A stretch of 14,571 nt of DNA from an uncultured Collinsella sp. Its GTDB lineage: Bacteria; Actinomycetota; Coriobacteriia; Coriobacteriales; Coriobacteriaceae. Below the pieces are notes generated by a model. That model was not told the origin of the DNA. It saw only the letters and a list, made by a program, of their open reading frames with translations, and made no database searches. The translations under genes were made by a program, and so were the position numbers. Positions within the stretch are counted from its first letter, which is position 1. Each line of letters starts with the position of its first letter. The stretch covers positions 1 through 14,571 of the forward strand of contig CAAENI010000122.1 of the NCBI GenBank assembly GCA_900757285.1, in the 5' to 3' direction. Below are positions 1 through 6,238 of this stretch, one piece after another.

Positions 1-746
1 AAACCGAAGGGAATTGCCAGCGGAAACGCCACGAGCACGATCGAGAGCGACATGAGGAAGCCCTTAAAGACGATCGGCAGGCTCTGGACCAAAATGACCG
101 GGTTCAGGAACAGGCGCAGGAACATATTGGAGTTCCAGGCCTCGACCCACGGCTGCTCTTTAAGGTCGGCCAAGAAGTTATCGAAGGCCGTCACGCCCTT
201 GATCTCCACCGACGGAATCTTGGAGATCTTCTTGGTCGACCCGTCGGCGAGCGTATAGGTGCCGCTAAAGGCCTCATCGCCGCCCTCGACGGGGAAGGTC
301 ACGCCGTAAACCTCGACACGGAAAAAGCCGCCGGCAGGCGCCGTCTCGCCAAAATCGATCTTGAGCGTCTGGCCGTCAGCCTTGCACGTGGGTTTCATGG
401 GCGTACGATCCATGAGGTCCTCGCCCGAGAGCATCGTCAATCGCGTGTCATCGGTACCAAACGTCGTGCCGTCGACAAACGTCAAAGAAAGACCGCTCAG
501 CTCCTCGTCGGCATCGGCCTGAACTTCCCAGGTAATGCGCGTCTCGGTGCCGCCGACCACAGCGCTGCCCGAACCGGTGTTGGGTCGGGCGGTAATCTTT
601 GCGGTCTCAAGCGCCTGGGCGGTCGTGGGCGCATATGCCCCCGCGCACACCAGCGCGAGCGCCACGGCCATGACGCAGGCTAGCTTTTGGAGCAAGGCGG
701 GCAGTGAAAAACGCTGCTCCGCGGCCCCTTTGATCAGTCGAGACAA
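1..746 (-). CDS. Amino-acid ABC transporter permease, N-terminal part (partial)
   Basis: This gene is incomplete: 248 codons are present and the rest lies off the left edge. I place the start at TTG 746, because AGGAG sits about 7 bases upstream and no in-frame ATG lies nearby. Residues about 21-45 form a hydrophobic signal-like segment ending in TAQA. Residues about 46-205 form a soluble, Thr/Gly/Asp-rich region that should lie outside the membrane. From about residue 208 a hydrophobic stretch begins (NPVILVQSLPIVFKGFLMSL) and resembles the first helix of His/Glu/Gln-type importer permeases, where a segment like LxxGFxxSLxI opens the membrane domain. It follows the binding-protein gene on the same strand, which supports a polar amino-acid importer. 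The extracytoplasmic extension is unusual for this permease family. The permease call rests on about 40 residues plus context. The ATPase gene is presumably further left. Confidence 0.7.
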   Translation of the reverse strand, partial: MSRLIKGAAEQRFSLPALLQKLACVMAVALALVCAGAYAPTTAQALETAKITARPNTGSGSAVVGGTETRITWEVQADADEELSGLSLTFVDGTTFGTDDTRLTMLSGEDLMDRTPMKPTCKADGQTLKIDFGETAPAGGFFRVEVYGVTFPVEGGDEAFSGTYTLADGSTKKISKIPSVEIKGVTAFDNFLADLKEQPWVEAWNSNMFLRLFLNPVILVQSLPIVFKGFLMSLSIVLVAFPLAIPFG

Positions 747-814
747 GGTGGCTCCTATCGTAGAAGTTGCCGGCAAAACGAGACGGAAACACTCTCCGTC
801 AAGAGAAGCGCAAA

Positions 815-841
815 GGCCCTCTCCGCAAAACGGAAAGGGCC
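815..841 (-). terminator. Stem-loop between binding-protein and permease genes (attenuator or partial terminator)
   Basis: On the minus strand GGCCCTTTCCG and CGGAGAGGGCC form an 11-bp stem (one G-U) around the loop TTTTG. It is followed by TTTGCGCTTCTCTT, a broken U-rich tract. It lies 23 bases after the binding-protein stop and 69 bases before the permease start. Such hairpins commonly let binding protein be made in excess of permease, by partial termination or by protecting the upstream message. That role is inferred. Confidence 0.65.
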
Positions 842-863
842 CGCGCGCAATCAAGTAGTTATT

Positions 864-1724
864 TTACTTGATGTTGTACTTAGCCATGAGGGCGTCAACG
901 GTACCGTCGTCGGTCAGGTCCTTGATGGCCTGGTTGATGTCGTCCTTGAGCTTGGTGTTGCCCTGGTTGATGGCGATGGCGTACTCCTCGCCGGTGCTGA
1001 CCTGCTTGATGGTCTGGCAGGTGTTGAACTGCTCGGCGGTCAGCTGGCTGGCAACGGAGCGGTTGGTGACTACGGCATCGCCCTTATCGGACTGCAGGGC
1101 GCTGAAGCACTCGGTGGCGTCCTTGTAGGGGACGATCTTGGCCTTAGGGAAGTTCTCCTGGGCAAAGGCCTCGGCGGTCGATCCAGACTGGACGATGATG
1201 GTAGCGTCGGCGTTGTTGAGCTTCTCGCTGTAGTTGTCGGCCGTGATGTCGGTGTTATCGACCTTGGTCACGATAGCCTGATCGTCCATGTAGTAGGAAT
1301 CGGAGAAAGTGACTTCCTTCTCACGCTCGGGCGTGTCGGTGATAGCCGCGATGGAAACGTCATACTTGGCGCCCGAAGCAACGCCGGGGACGAGCGTGTC
1401 GAAGTCGTTGTTGACGTACTCGACATCCAGACCCAGCTTGTCACCGATAGCCTTGATAAGCTCAAGGTCAAAGCCCTGATAATCGCCGTTGTCATCCTTG
1501 TACTCAAACGGAGCGTACTCGGCAGAGGTGCCAACGGTCAGCGTACCGTCCTTGACGAGCGCGTACTCCTTGGAGCCGTCGACCTTCTCGACCTTAGCGT
1601 CGTCAGAGCTGCTGGAACCGGCATCAGAACCAGAGGTGGCGTTGGACGAGCCGCAGCCCGTCAGAGCGAGGGCGAGCGCCATAGCACCCGTGGCGGCAAA
1701 TGCGCCAAGCTTCTTCAGCTTCAT
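864..1724 (-). CDS. Polar amino-acid ABC transporter substrate-binding lipoprotein
   Basis: This 286-residue protein belongs to the family-3 solute-binding proteins (PF00497 type). It would capture a polar amino acid outside the membrane and deliver it to the permease encoded next. The lipoprotein signal is clear: MKLKK, a hydrophobic core, then the lipobox L-T-G-C with Cys24 as lipid anchor, followed by a Ser/Asp-rich linker. The binding fold starts near residue 50 with GTLTVGTSAEYAPFEY. It continues with GFDLELIKAIGDKLG, the VSIAAITDTPEREKEVTFSD segment typical of the family, and a C-terminal INQAIKDLTDDGTVDALMAKY helix. I chose ATG 1724 because AAGGAG lies 8-9 bases upstream and the lipoprotein signal begins there; the frame stays open upstream to 1790 but has no signal-like sequence. 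Substrate (Gln, His, Arg, Cys and so on) cannot be told from sequence alone. Confidence 0.95.
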   Translation of the reverse strand: MKLKKLGAFAATGAMALALALTGCGSSNATSGSDAGSSSSDDAKVEKVDGSKEYALVKDGTLTVGTSAEYAPFEYKDDNGDYQGFDLELIKAIGDKLGLDVEYVNNDFDTLVPGVASGAKYDVSIAAITDTPEREKEVTFSDSYYMDDQAIVTKVDNTDITADNYSEKLNNADATIIVQSGSTAEAFAQENFPKAKIVPYKDATECFSALQSDKGDAVVTNRSVASQLTAEQFNTCQTIKQVSTGEEYAIAINQGNTKLKDDINQAIKDLTDDGTVDALMAKYNIK

Positions 1725-1781
1725 AATCAGTCTCCTTCCAATGACCCCACGTGATTCAGAGGTCTGCAAAAACTGTTGGCT

Positions 1782-1810
1782 ATTATGCACCCGGAATTAC
1801 GAATCTGCAA
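1782..1810 (-). promoter_or_regulatory. Putative promoter for the binding-protein gene
   Basis: On the minus strand TTGCAG (1810-1805) and CATAAT (1787-1782) are separated by exactly 17 bases. The -10 matches 5 of 6 consensus bases; the -35 is weaker. Transcription would start near 1775, about 50 bases before the ATG. It lies in the nfo-to-importer gap, so the importer probably has its own promoter. Confidence 0.5.
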
Positions 1811-1871
1811 TGAGAAAACTGATTGAAACAATCCCATAACGTGAATGGAACACTCCACTTTGTGACAGTTG

Positions 1872-2738
1872 TTACTGCTGTAACGACCTTAATAGCGTAA
1901 TTTCCGCTGCATAACCTGTAAGTTCGTTCGGCGTCTCCAAAATAAATGGCAATGCGCGCAAGCGGCTATTCGATACAATATTCTGCATAACCTGCATACC
2001 GCCGCCAAATTCCTCGCTGCCAAGGTATCCCTTGCCGATGCACTCGTGACGATCTTTATGGGCGCCACAAGGGTTCTTCGAATCGTTGATGTGTACGGCA
2101 TGCAGGCGATCGATGCCCACCACGCGGTCGAACTCGTCGAGTACGCCGTCCAGGTCATGGATGATGTCGTAGCCAGCATCGCTCACATGGCAGGTGTCCA
2201 AACAAACGCCCAGCTTATCGGACAGCTCTGGACACTTGGCGGCAACGCCCTCGATAATGCACGCCAGCTCTTCAAAGCTACGGCCCACCTCAGTGCCCTT
2301 ACCCGCCATGGTCTCGAGCAATACCGTCGTCTGCTGGCCCTCAAACATCACCTGGCACAGCGTGTCGACAATCATCTGAATGCCGGCGTCTGCCCCCTGT
2401 CCCACATGCGCACCGGGATGGAAGTTGTAGTAGTTGCCGGGCAGTGCTTCCAGACGCTGCAAATCTTCCGCCATAGCCTCCAAGGCAAACTCCCGCGCCC
2501 GCTCCTTAGCGGAGCAGGGGTTATAGGTATACGGGGCATGCGCCACTAGCGGTCCAAAGTCGTTTTGCGCCATAAGCTCGCGCAGAGCCGCCACGTCATC
2601 CATGTCAAGGTCTTTTGCCTTGCCACCGCGCGGGTTGCGCGTAAAGAACGCAAAGGTATTGGCGCCAATGGACAACGCCGTCTCCCCCATCGCCCGATAG
2701 CCCTTCGTCGTGGATAGGTGACACCCGATCGTCAGCAT
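1872..2738 (-). CDS. nfo: Deoxyribonuclease IV (endonuclease IV, AP endonuclease)
   Basis: The 288-residue product is a TIM-barrel AP endonuclease. It cuts DNA 5' to abasic sites in base-excision repair and removes 3' blocking groups. All expected metal ligands of the E. coli enzyme are visible: His67 (VAHAPYTYN), His107 (NFHPGAHVG), Glu142 (LLETMAGKG), Asp181 and His184 (CLDTCHVSDAGYD), His216 (AVHINDSKN), Asp229 and His231 (HKDRHECIG) and Glu268 (ILETPN). Length is normal for the family. I chose ATG 2738: a GGGGGAG ribosome site lies 6 bases upstream and MLTIGCHLS matches the usual N-terminus. A TTG at 2744 is in frame but touches the ribosome site. The upstream gap holds a palindromic repeat, and no terminator is obvious after the stop. 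Confidence 0.97.
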   Translation of the reverse strand: MLTIGCHLSTTKGYRAMGETALSIGANTFAFFTRNPRGGKAKDLDMDDVAALRELMAQNDFGPLVAHAPYTYNPCSAKERAREFALEAMAEDLQRLEALPGNYYNFHPGAHVGQGADAGIQMIVDTLCQVMFEGQQTTVLLETMAGKGTEVGRSFEELACIIEGVAAKCPELSDKLGVCLDTCHVSDAGYDIIHDLDGVLDEFDRVVGIDRLHAVHINDSKNPCGAHKDRHECIGKGYLGSEEFGGGMQVMQNIVSNSRLRALPFILETPNELTGYAAEITLLRSLQQ

Positions 2739-2758
2739 CTCCAACTCCCCCTCATCAG

Positions 2759-2844
2759 TTGCGGTGAAATACGGTCTATTGGTGCCTTATTTTGGCGCAA
2801 ACAGACCGTATTCCACCGCAAGATATAAAAGGGGCATCAGGGGC
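2759..2844 (-). repeat. Palindromic intergenic element, copy A
   Basis: This is an imperfect inverted repeat: arms 2759-2777 and 2803-2821, a 25-base loop, then a tail GATATAAAAGGGGCATCAGG (plus strand). It aligns without gaps to copy B at 3922-4007. Read on the minus strand, every arm position pairs (one G-U). It occupies the space between the 3' end of the oxidoreductase gene and the ribosome site of nfo. Strand is given as minus because the pairing works best as a minus-strand transcript. No transposase is present. Confidence 0.75.
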
Positions 2845-2866
2845 AAGGTCCGCCGAGCCCCCTTGA
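2827..2866 (-). terminator. Probable terminator after the Gfo/Idh/MocA oxidoreductase
   Basis: Read on the minus strand, AAGGGG (2864-2859) can pair with CCCCTT (2834-2829), followed by TTATAT. An alternative stem uses GGGGGC with GCCCCT inside it. The U-rich side is the conserved tail of palindromic copy A, so the element may supply half of the terminator. The stem is short with a large loop, so strength is uncertain. Confidence 0.4.
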
Positions 2867-2882
2867 GCACCAGCACCGCAGC

Positions 2883-3902
2883 CTAGAGCGTCAAGCGAAT
2901 CGCATCGATTATCTGCGCGCAGCGCTGCGTGGCGGCAAGAGGCATAACGGGGCTTTCAAGCTCTCCCGTCTGGACGAGCTGCGTCGCATGCTGAATTTCG
3001 CCGTAGAAATCATCGACATCAAACGGGGCATTAATTTCGAGCATTCGTCCGTCGGAGTACTTCACATGGGCGAGCTCGGGGCGATGAAGGCGCTCGATTT
3101 CCACCGAACCCCGTTCGCAAGCAATCATTAAGCGGCTTTCATATGCTGCTTTGCCGTCGCACACCATATGAATGGGTATACCGCCGACACTCATATGGAT
3201 CTCATCGGCCCAATCCACGCGGCCGCCTAATACGTCACGCCAGCGAACTTCACGAGACGAAACATCGCACGCACCCGCAAGCAGATCCTCAAACCACCCG
3301 ACCGCATAGCAGCCCATGTCATATAGACAGCCACCCTGCAACGGATCGAGCAGATAACTCGAAGGGGACTCACCATAATCGAGTTTTTGCACGCTTTCGA
3401 TCGAGACGATACAGCCGAGCTCGCCCGACGCAAGCAAACCCTTCACGCGAGTATGCATCGGACAAAACCGATTTTTCATCGCCTCCATAAACGGCACACC
3501 GCACTCACGGGAAACAGAGGCGATCGCATGGGCCTCTTCTTCATTCAAAACGGCCGGCTTTTCGCACAGCACGGCCTTTCCCGCGCGCAGTGCCCGACAA
3601 GCCCAATGCGCATGCATGCCATGCGGAATAGCCAAGTAGATTGCATCGACATCGGGATCGGCAATCAACGCATCATAAGCCGCATCGCCGCTATCGTCAG
3701 CCGTGGCATAACTGTGCGCGGCATCAATCGAAAACGCTCGACAAAATTCCTCGACATGTGCAGGAGTGCGGCCGGCCGCAGCCACCAGCCGTGCCTCGTC
3801 GACCTTCTTGAGCGACGATGCAAATCGATGCGAAATGTGCCCAGCGCCCAAAACGCCCCAACGAACCTCACGCAAATCATCACATGAATCCCGATGGCCC
3901 AC
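2883..3902 (-). CDS. Gfo/Idh/MocA family NAD(P)-dependent oxidoreductase
   Basis: A 339-residue dehydrogenase with an N-terminal Rossmann fold: WGVLGAGHIS at residues 15-24 gives the GxGxxx nucleotide loop, and DPDVDAIYLAIPHGMHA follows. The family's EKP motif is at 114-116 (VLCEKPAVLN). FMEAMKNRF (139-146) resembles the FMEAMWTRF segment of dihydrodiol-dehydrogenase-like members. The C-terminal half is the usual beta-sheet substrate domain. Substrate is probably a sugar or polyol derivative, but this is not determined. The start is GTG 3902, 5 bases after a G-rich ribosome site that contains an uninterrupted run of nine G on the coding strand. Its upstream gap contains palindromic copy B. 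It is not obviously coupled to nfo. Confidence 0.9.
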   Translation of the reverse strand: MGHRDSCDDLREVRWGVLGAGHISHRFASSLKKVDEARLVAAAGRTPAHVEEFCRAFSIDAAHSYATADDSGDAAYDALIADPDVDAIYLAIPHGMHAHWACRALRAGKAVLCEKPAVLNEEEAHAIASVSRECGVPFMEAMKNRFCPMHTRVKGLLASGELGCIVSIESVQKLDYGESPSSYLLDPLQGGCLYDMGCYAVGWFEDLLAGACDVSSREVRWRDVLGGRVDWADEIHMSVGGIPIHMVCDGKAAYESRLMIACERGSVEIERLHRPELAHVKYSDGRMLEINAPFDVDDFYGEIQHATQLVQTGELESPVMPLAATQRCAQIIDAIRLTL

Positions 3903-3921
3903 GACAGCCCCCCCCCTTCAG

Positions 3922-4007
3922 TTGCGACGAAATAGTTCCTGCTATCGCCCTATTCTGCCGCAAACAGGAACTATTCCATCACAAGATATAAAAGGGTCAT
4001 GAGGAGC
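3922..4007 (-). repeat. Palindromic intergenic element, copy B (overlaps the 3' end of the aldo/keto reductase gene)
   Basis: This copy has the same length and layout as copy A: arms 3922-3941 and 3965-3984, then the tail GATATAAAAGGGTCATGAGG (plus strand). The core arm bases differ from copy A (AATAGTTCCTG here, AATACGGTCT there), yet the opposite arm changes to match. In the outer arm two pairs are G-U if the minus strand is the RNA, but C-A mismatches if the plus strand is. The TGA stop of the aldo/keto reductase (3997-3999) lies inside the tail, so the element has supplied the end of that gene. Confidence 0.75.
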
Positions 4008-5187
4008 GAGTTTTGCTGAAGACTTTAAGCGCGGCCGTTACGGGGCCAGGCTGGAAACGTCGGCGCGCGTCGTCGAGACGCTCGGGGATATCGATGTGTT
4101 GCGGGCAGTGACGCGCACATTTGCCACACTTGACGCAATTGCTCACGAGCTTGGGCTCGCTCGTGCGCACCGCGCTCGCCGTAAAGTATTGCGACAGCCC
4201 CGTAAACCAGCTGTGCGCATAGCTCGCGTTGTAAGCGGCAAAGCAGCCGGGAATGTTAATACCCTTGGGACATGGCATGCAGTAGCCGCATCCCGTGCAG
4301 GGCACGCGATTCGATTTTTCAAACTCCGCCAGCACGCGTGCGATGGTATCGAGCTGAGCGGCTGTCATCGAATCCGGCAGGGCCCGGTCGGCCAGCACCG
4401 CGTTCTCGTCCACCTGCGCGGTATCGGTCATGCCCGAAAGCAGCATCGTGACTTGAGGATGGTTCCACACCCACGAAAGGCCCCAAGCAGCCGGCGTCTT
4501 CAGGTACGGATCGCGTACGTCATCGAGCACGGCGCGGGCCCGCGGAGGCAGCTTGCCCGCCAGGCGTCCGCCCAAAAGCGGTTCCATCACAAACACCGCG
4601 AGCCCGCACTCGGCGGCTGCTATAAGTCCCGCCGTTCCCGCTTGGTAGCGCTCTCCAGCGTAGTTGTACTGAATCTGGCAAAAATCCCAGTCATACGCGT
4701 CGAGCATCGTCAGGAAGTCCGCCGCACTGCCGTGATACGAAAAACCTATCTGGCGAATACGCCCCGCAGCCTTTTGGTGCGCAATCCAGTCTTCGATGCC
4801 CAACGCCACCACGCGCTCCCACTGGGCGGGCGAAGTGATGTTGTGCATAAGGTAATAGTCGATATGGTCGGTCCGCAGGCGGCGCAGTTGCTCGTCGAAG
4901 AACCGGTCGAAATCCTCCGCGCACTTGCACGAAGCGTGCGGCAACTTAGTCGCGAGCAACACGCGGTCGCGCAGACCCAGGCGCTCAAGTGAGGCGCCCA
5001 CGCACACCTCGTTACCGGGATAGAGATACGCGGTATCCAGATAATTAATCCCCTGCTCCACCGCACGGGAAATGATGGCATCGGCTGTCTTCGCATCGGG
5101 GTGTCCCGGCGCACCGGGAAATCTCATGCAGCCCAGACCCAGAGCGGATATTCGGTTACCACTTTTGGGGTCAACGCGATATTGCAC
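3997..5187 (-). CDS. Aldo/keto reductase with C-terminal double [4Fe-4S] domain
   Basis: The 396-residue protein joins an aldo/keto reductase barrel to a ferredoxin-like tail. The catalytic tetrad is visible: Asp51 and Tyr56 (NYLDTAYLYPGNE), Lys81 (LATKLP) and His115 (YYLMHNI). The tail carries C297-x2-C-x2-C-x2-C306-P (CTGCGYCMPCP) and C351-x2-C-x2-C-x3-C361-P (CVKCGKCARHCP), which should each bind a cluster. Such fusions are common in anaerobes; electron partner and substrate are unknown. I chose GTG 5187: AAAGGAGG lies 4-5 bases upstream, and MQYRVDPKSG-xx-SALGLGCMRFP matches the usual family start. An ATG at 5205 in the same frame would place that ribosome site inside the gene. The stop lies inside palindromic copy B. 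Confidence 0.93.
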   Translation of the reverse strand: MQYRVDPKSGNRISALGLGCMRFPGAPGHPDAKTADAIISRAVEQGINYLDTAYLYPGNEVCVGASLERLGLRDRVLLATKLPHASCKCAEDFDRFFDEQLRRLRTDHIDYYLMHNITSPAQWERVVALGIEDWIAHQKAAGRIRQIGFSYHGSAADFLTMLDAYDWDFCQIQYNYAGERYQAGTAGLIAAAECGLAVFVMEPLLGGRLAGKLPPRARAVLDDVRDPYLKTPAAWGLSWVWNHPQVTMLLSGMTDTAQVDENAVLADRALPDSMTAAQLDTIARVLAEFEKSNRVPCTGCGYCMPCPKGINIPGCFAAYNASYAHSWFTGLSQYFTASAVRTSEPKLVSNCVKCGKCARHCPQHIDIPERLDDARRRFQPGPVTAALKVFSKTRSS

Positions 5188-5274
5188 GGCCCCTCCTTTC
5201 GCCATCAGCGCCCCGGCAAGGCGAAACACAATGGTCACGCGGCCGAAACATCGTGGAATCGCAATCGAGAACGT

Positions 5275-5304
5275 ATCGTAACGCAGCAGAAATCGAGCTG
5301 TCAC
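5275..5304 (-). promoter_or_regulatory. Putative promoter for the aldo/keto reductase
   Basis: On the minus strand GTGACA (5304-5299) and TACGAT (5280-5275) are 18 bases apart. This would start transcription near 5268, about 80 bases before the GTG. The rest of the 163-base divergent gap (5188-5350) shows no convincing plus-strand promoter for the cyclase gene. Confidence 0.35.
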
Positions 5305-5350
5305 GGCACCGCTTTAACATCAGCAAAAAGCCCGATGAAAGGAGCCGCCC

Positions 5351-6121
5351 ATGCCCGCGCTCGACCTTTGGAACCTCGCCTCCCAGCTCAAAAGCAACGA
5401 TTATCGCTGGGTCGACCTCACCCACACGCTCTCATGCGACACCCCGCACTGGTTTGGCTTTAAGCCGTTTGAGTCCACCAAGCTCTTCGACTACCTGCCC
5501 GGCACGCCCGAGGACATGCTCGCGCCCATGCGCTGCTTCCAGTATTCGGTTGCTTCGCAGTACGGCACGCATGTCGACGCACCACGCCACTTCCATGTTG
5601 ACGGCCGTTCCCTTGGAGAGATTGAACCCATCGAGTTTATGCATCCGCTCTGCGTGATCGACAAGCACGAGGAGTGCGCCGCGAATCCCGACTTTATCCT
5701 GACCATCGAGGACCTCAAAGCTTGGGAGGATGAGCACGGTCGCATTCCCGAGGACGCTTTCGTCGCCTTCCGCTCCGACTGGTCCAAGCTCGCCGACCTC
5801 GAGAACAAGGACGAGGACGGCCAGCCCCACTACCCCGGCTGGGACCTCGACGCCATCAAGTGGCTCGTTGAAGAGCGCGACATCGGCGCCATCGGCCACG
5901 AGCCGGCTGACACCGACCCGGCGAGCGTGACCACGCGTGAGGACGCCTACCCCTACCCCGGCGAACAGTACATCCTCTCGGTCGATCGCTATCAGATCGA
6001 GGTCATGGACCATCTAGACGAGCTTCCCGCCACGGGCGCCGTCATCTTCTGCACCTTCCCCAAGGTGCGTGATGGCGTCGGATATCCCGCACGTGTCTTT
6101 GCGGTCTGCCCCGCGTCATAA
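5351..6121 (+). CDS. Cyclase-family metal-dependent hydrolase (kynurenine-formamidase-like fold)
   Basis: A 256-residue protein of the PF04199 type, the family that includes bacterial kynurenine formamidase and isatin hydrolase. The hallmark loop is at residues 69-81: SQYGTHVDAPRHF. His74, Asp76 and His80 correspond to the GTHxDxPxH metal ligands, but the first motif His is Gln70 here. Other family-like segments are WVDLTHTLSCDTPHW near the start, AIGHEPADTDPAS near 186-198 and the C-terminal GYPARVFAV. The start has AAAGGAG 6 bases upstream. No tryptophan-degradation gene is nearby, so the formamidase role is not supported; treat the substrate as unknown. A strong terminator follows at 6196-6221. 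Confidence 0.88.
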   Translation: MPALDLWNLASQLKSNDYRWVDLTHTLSCDTPHWFGFKPFESTKLFDYLPGTPEDMLAPMRCFQYSVASQYGTHVDAPRHFHVDGRSLGEIEPIEFMHPLCVIDKHEECAANPDFILTIEDLKAWEDEHGRIPEDAFVAFRSDWSKLADLENKDEDGQPHYPGWDLDAIKWLVEERDIGAIGHEPADTDPASVTTREDAYPYPGEQYILSVDRYQIEVMDHLDELPATGAVIFCTFPKVRDGVGYPARVFAVCPAS

Positions 6122-6195
6122 GTTCCCATGCGTTTGTTCTTCTAAATACGGCCATCCGGTGCACGCGACATGGCCCGGCGGCATACAATCCATCA

Positions 6196-6221
6196 GGCGC
6201 CCCATACGCGGGCGCCTTTTT
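6196..6221 (+). terminator. Rho-independent terminator abutting the next gene's ribosome site
   Basis: GGCGCCC and GGGCGCC form a perfect 7-bp stem around a 7-base loop, followed by five T. It ends 17 bases before the ATG of the ketopantoate-reductase-like gene and touches its GGGGAG ribosome site. It should end cyclase transcripts, but any promoter for the next gene would have to lie upstream and read through it. Confidence 0.85.
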
Positions 6222-6238
6222 ATGGGGAGATGATTCAC

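Noticed and set aside
1725..1790. Upstream start (1790) for the binding-protein gene
   Set aside because: It adds 22 residues before a perfect lipoprotein signal and overlaps the predicted promoter; ATG 1724 has the ribosome site.
5188..5304. Longer N-terminus (start at 5304 or 5205) for the aldo/keto reductase
   Set aside because: The extra residues have no family counterpart, and the AAAGGAGG ribosome site would fall inside the gene; GTG 5187 fits family length.
6171..6190. Similarity between the sequences before TACAAT at 6184 and at 11290 (GGCCC, GGCGG, CAT)
   Set aside because: It is GC-rich low-complexity similarity with different spacing and no shared -35; two cases are too few for a promoter class.
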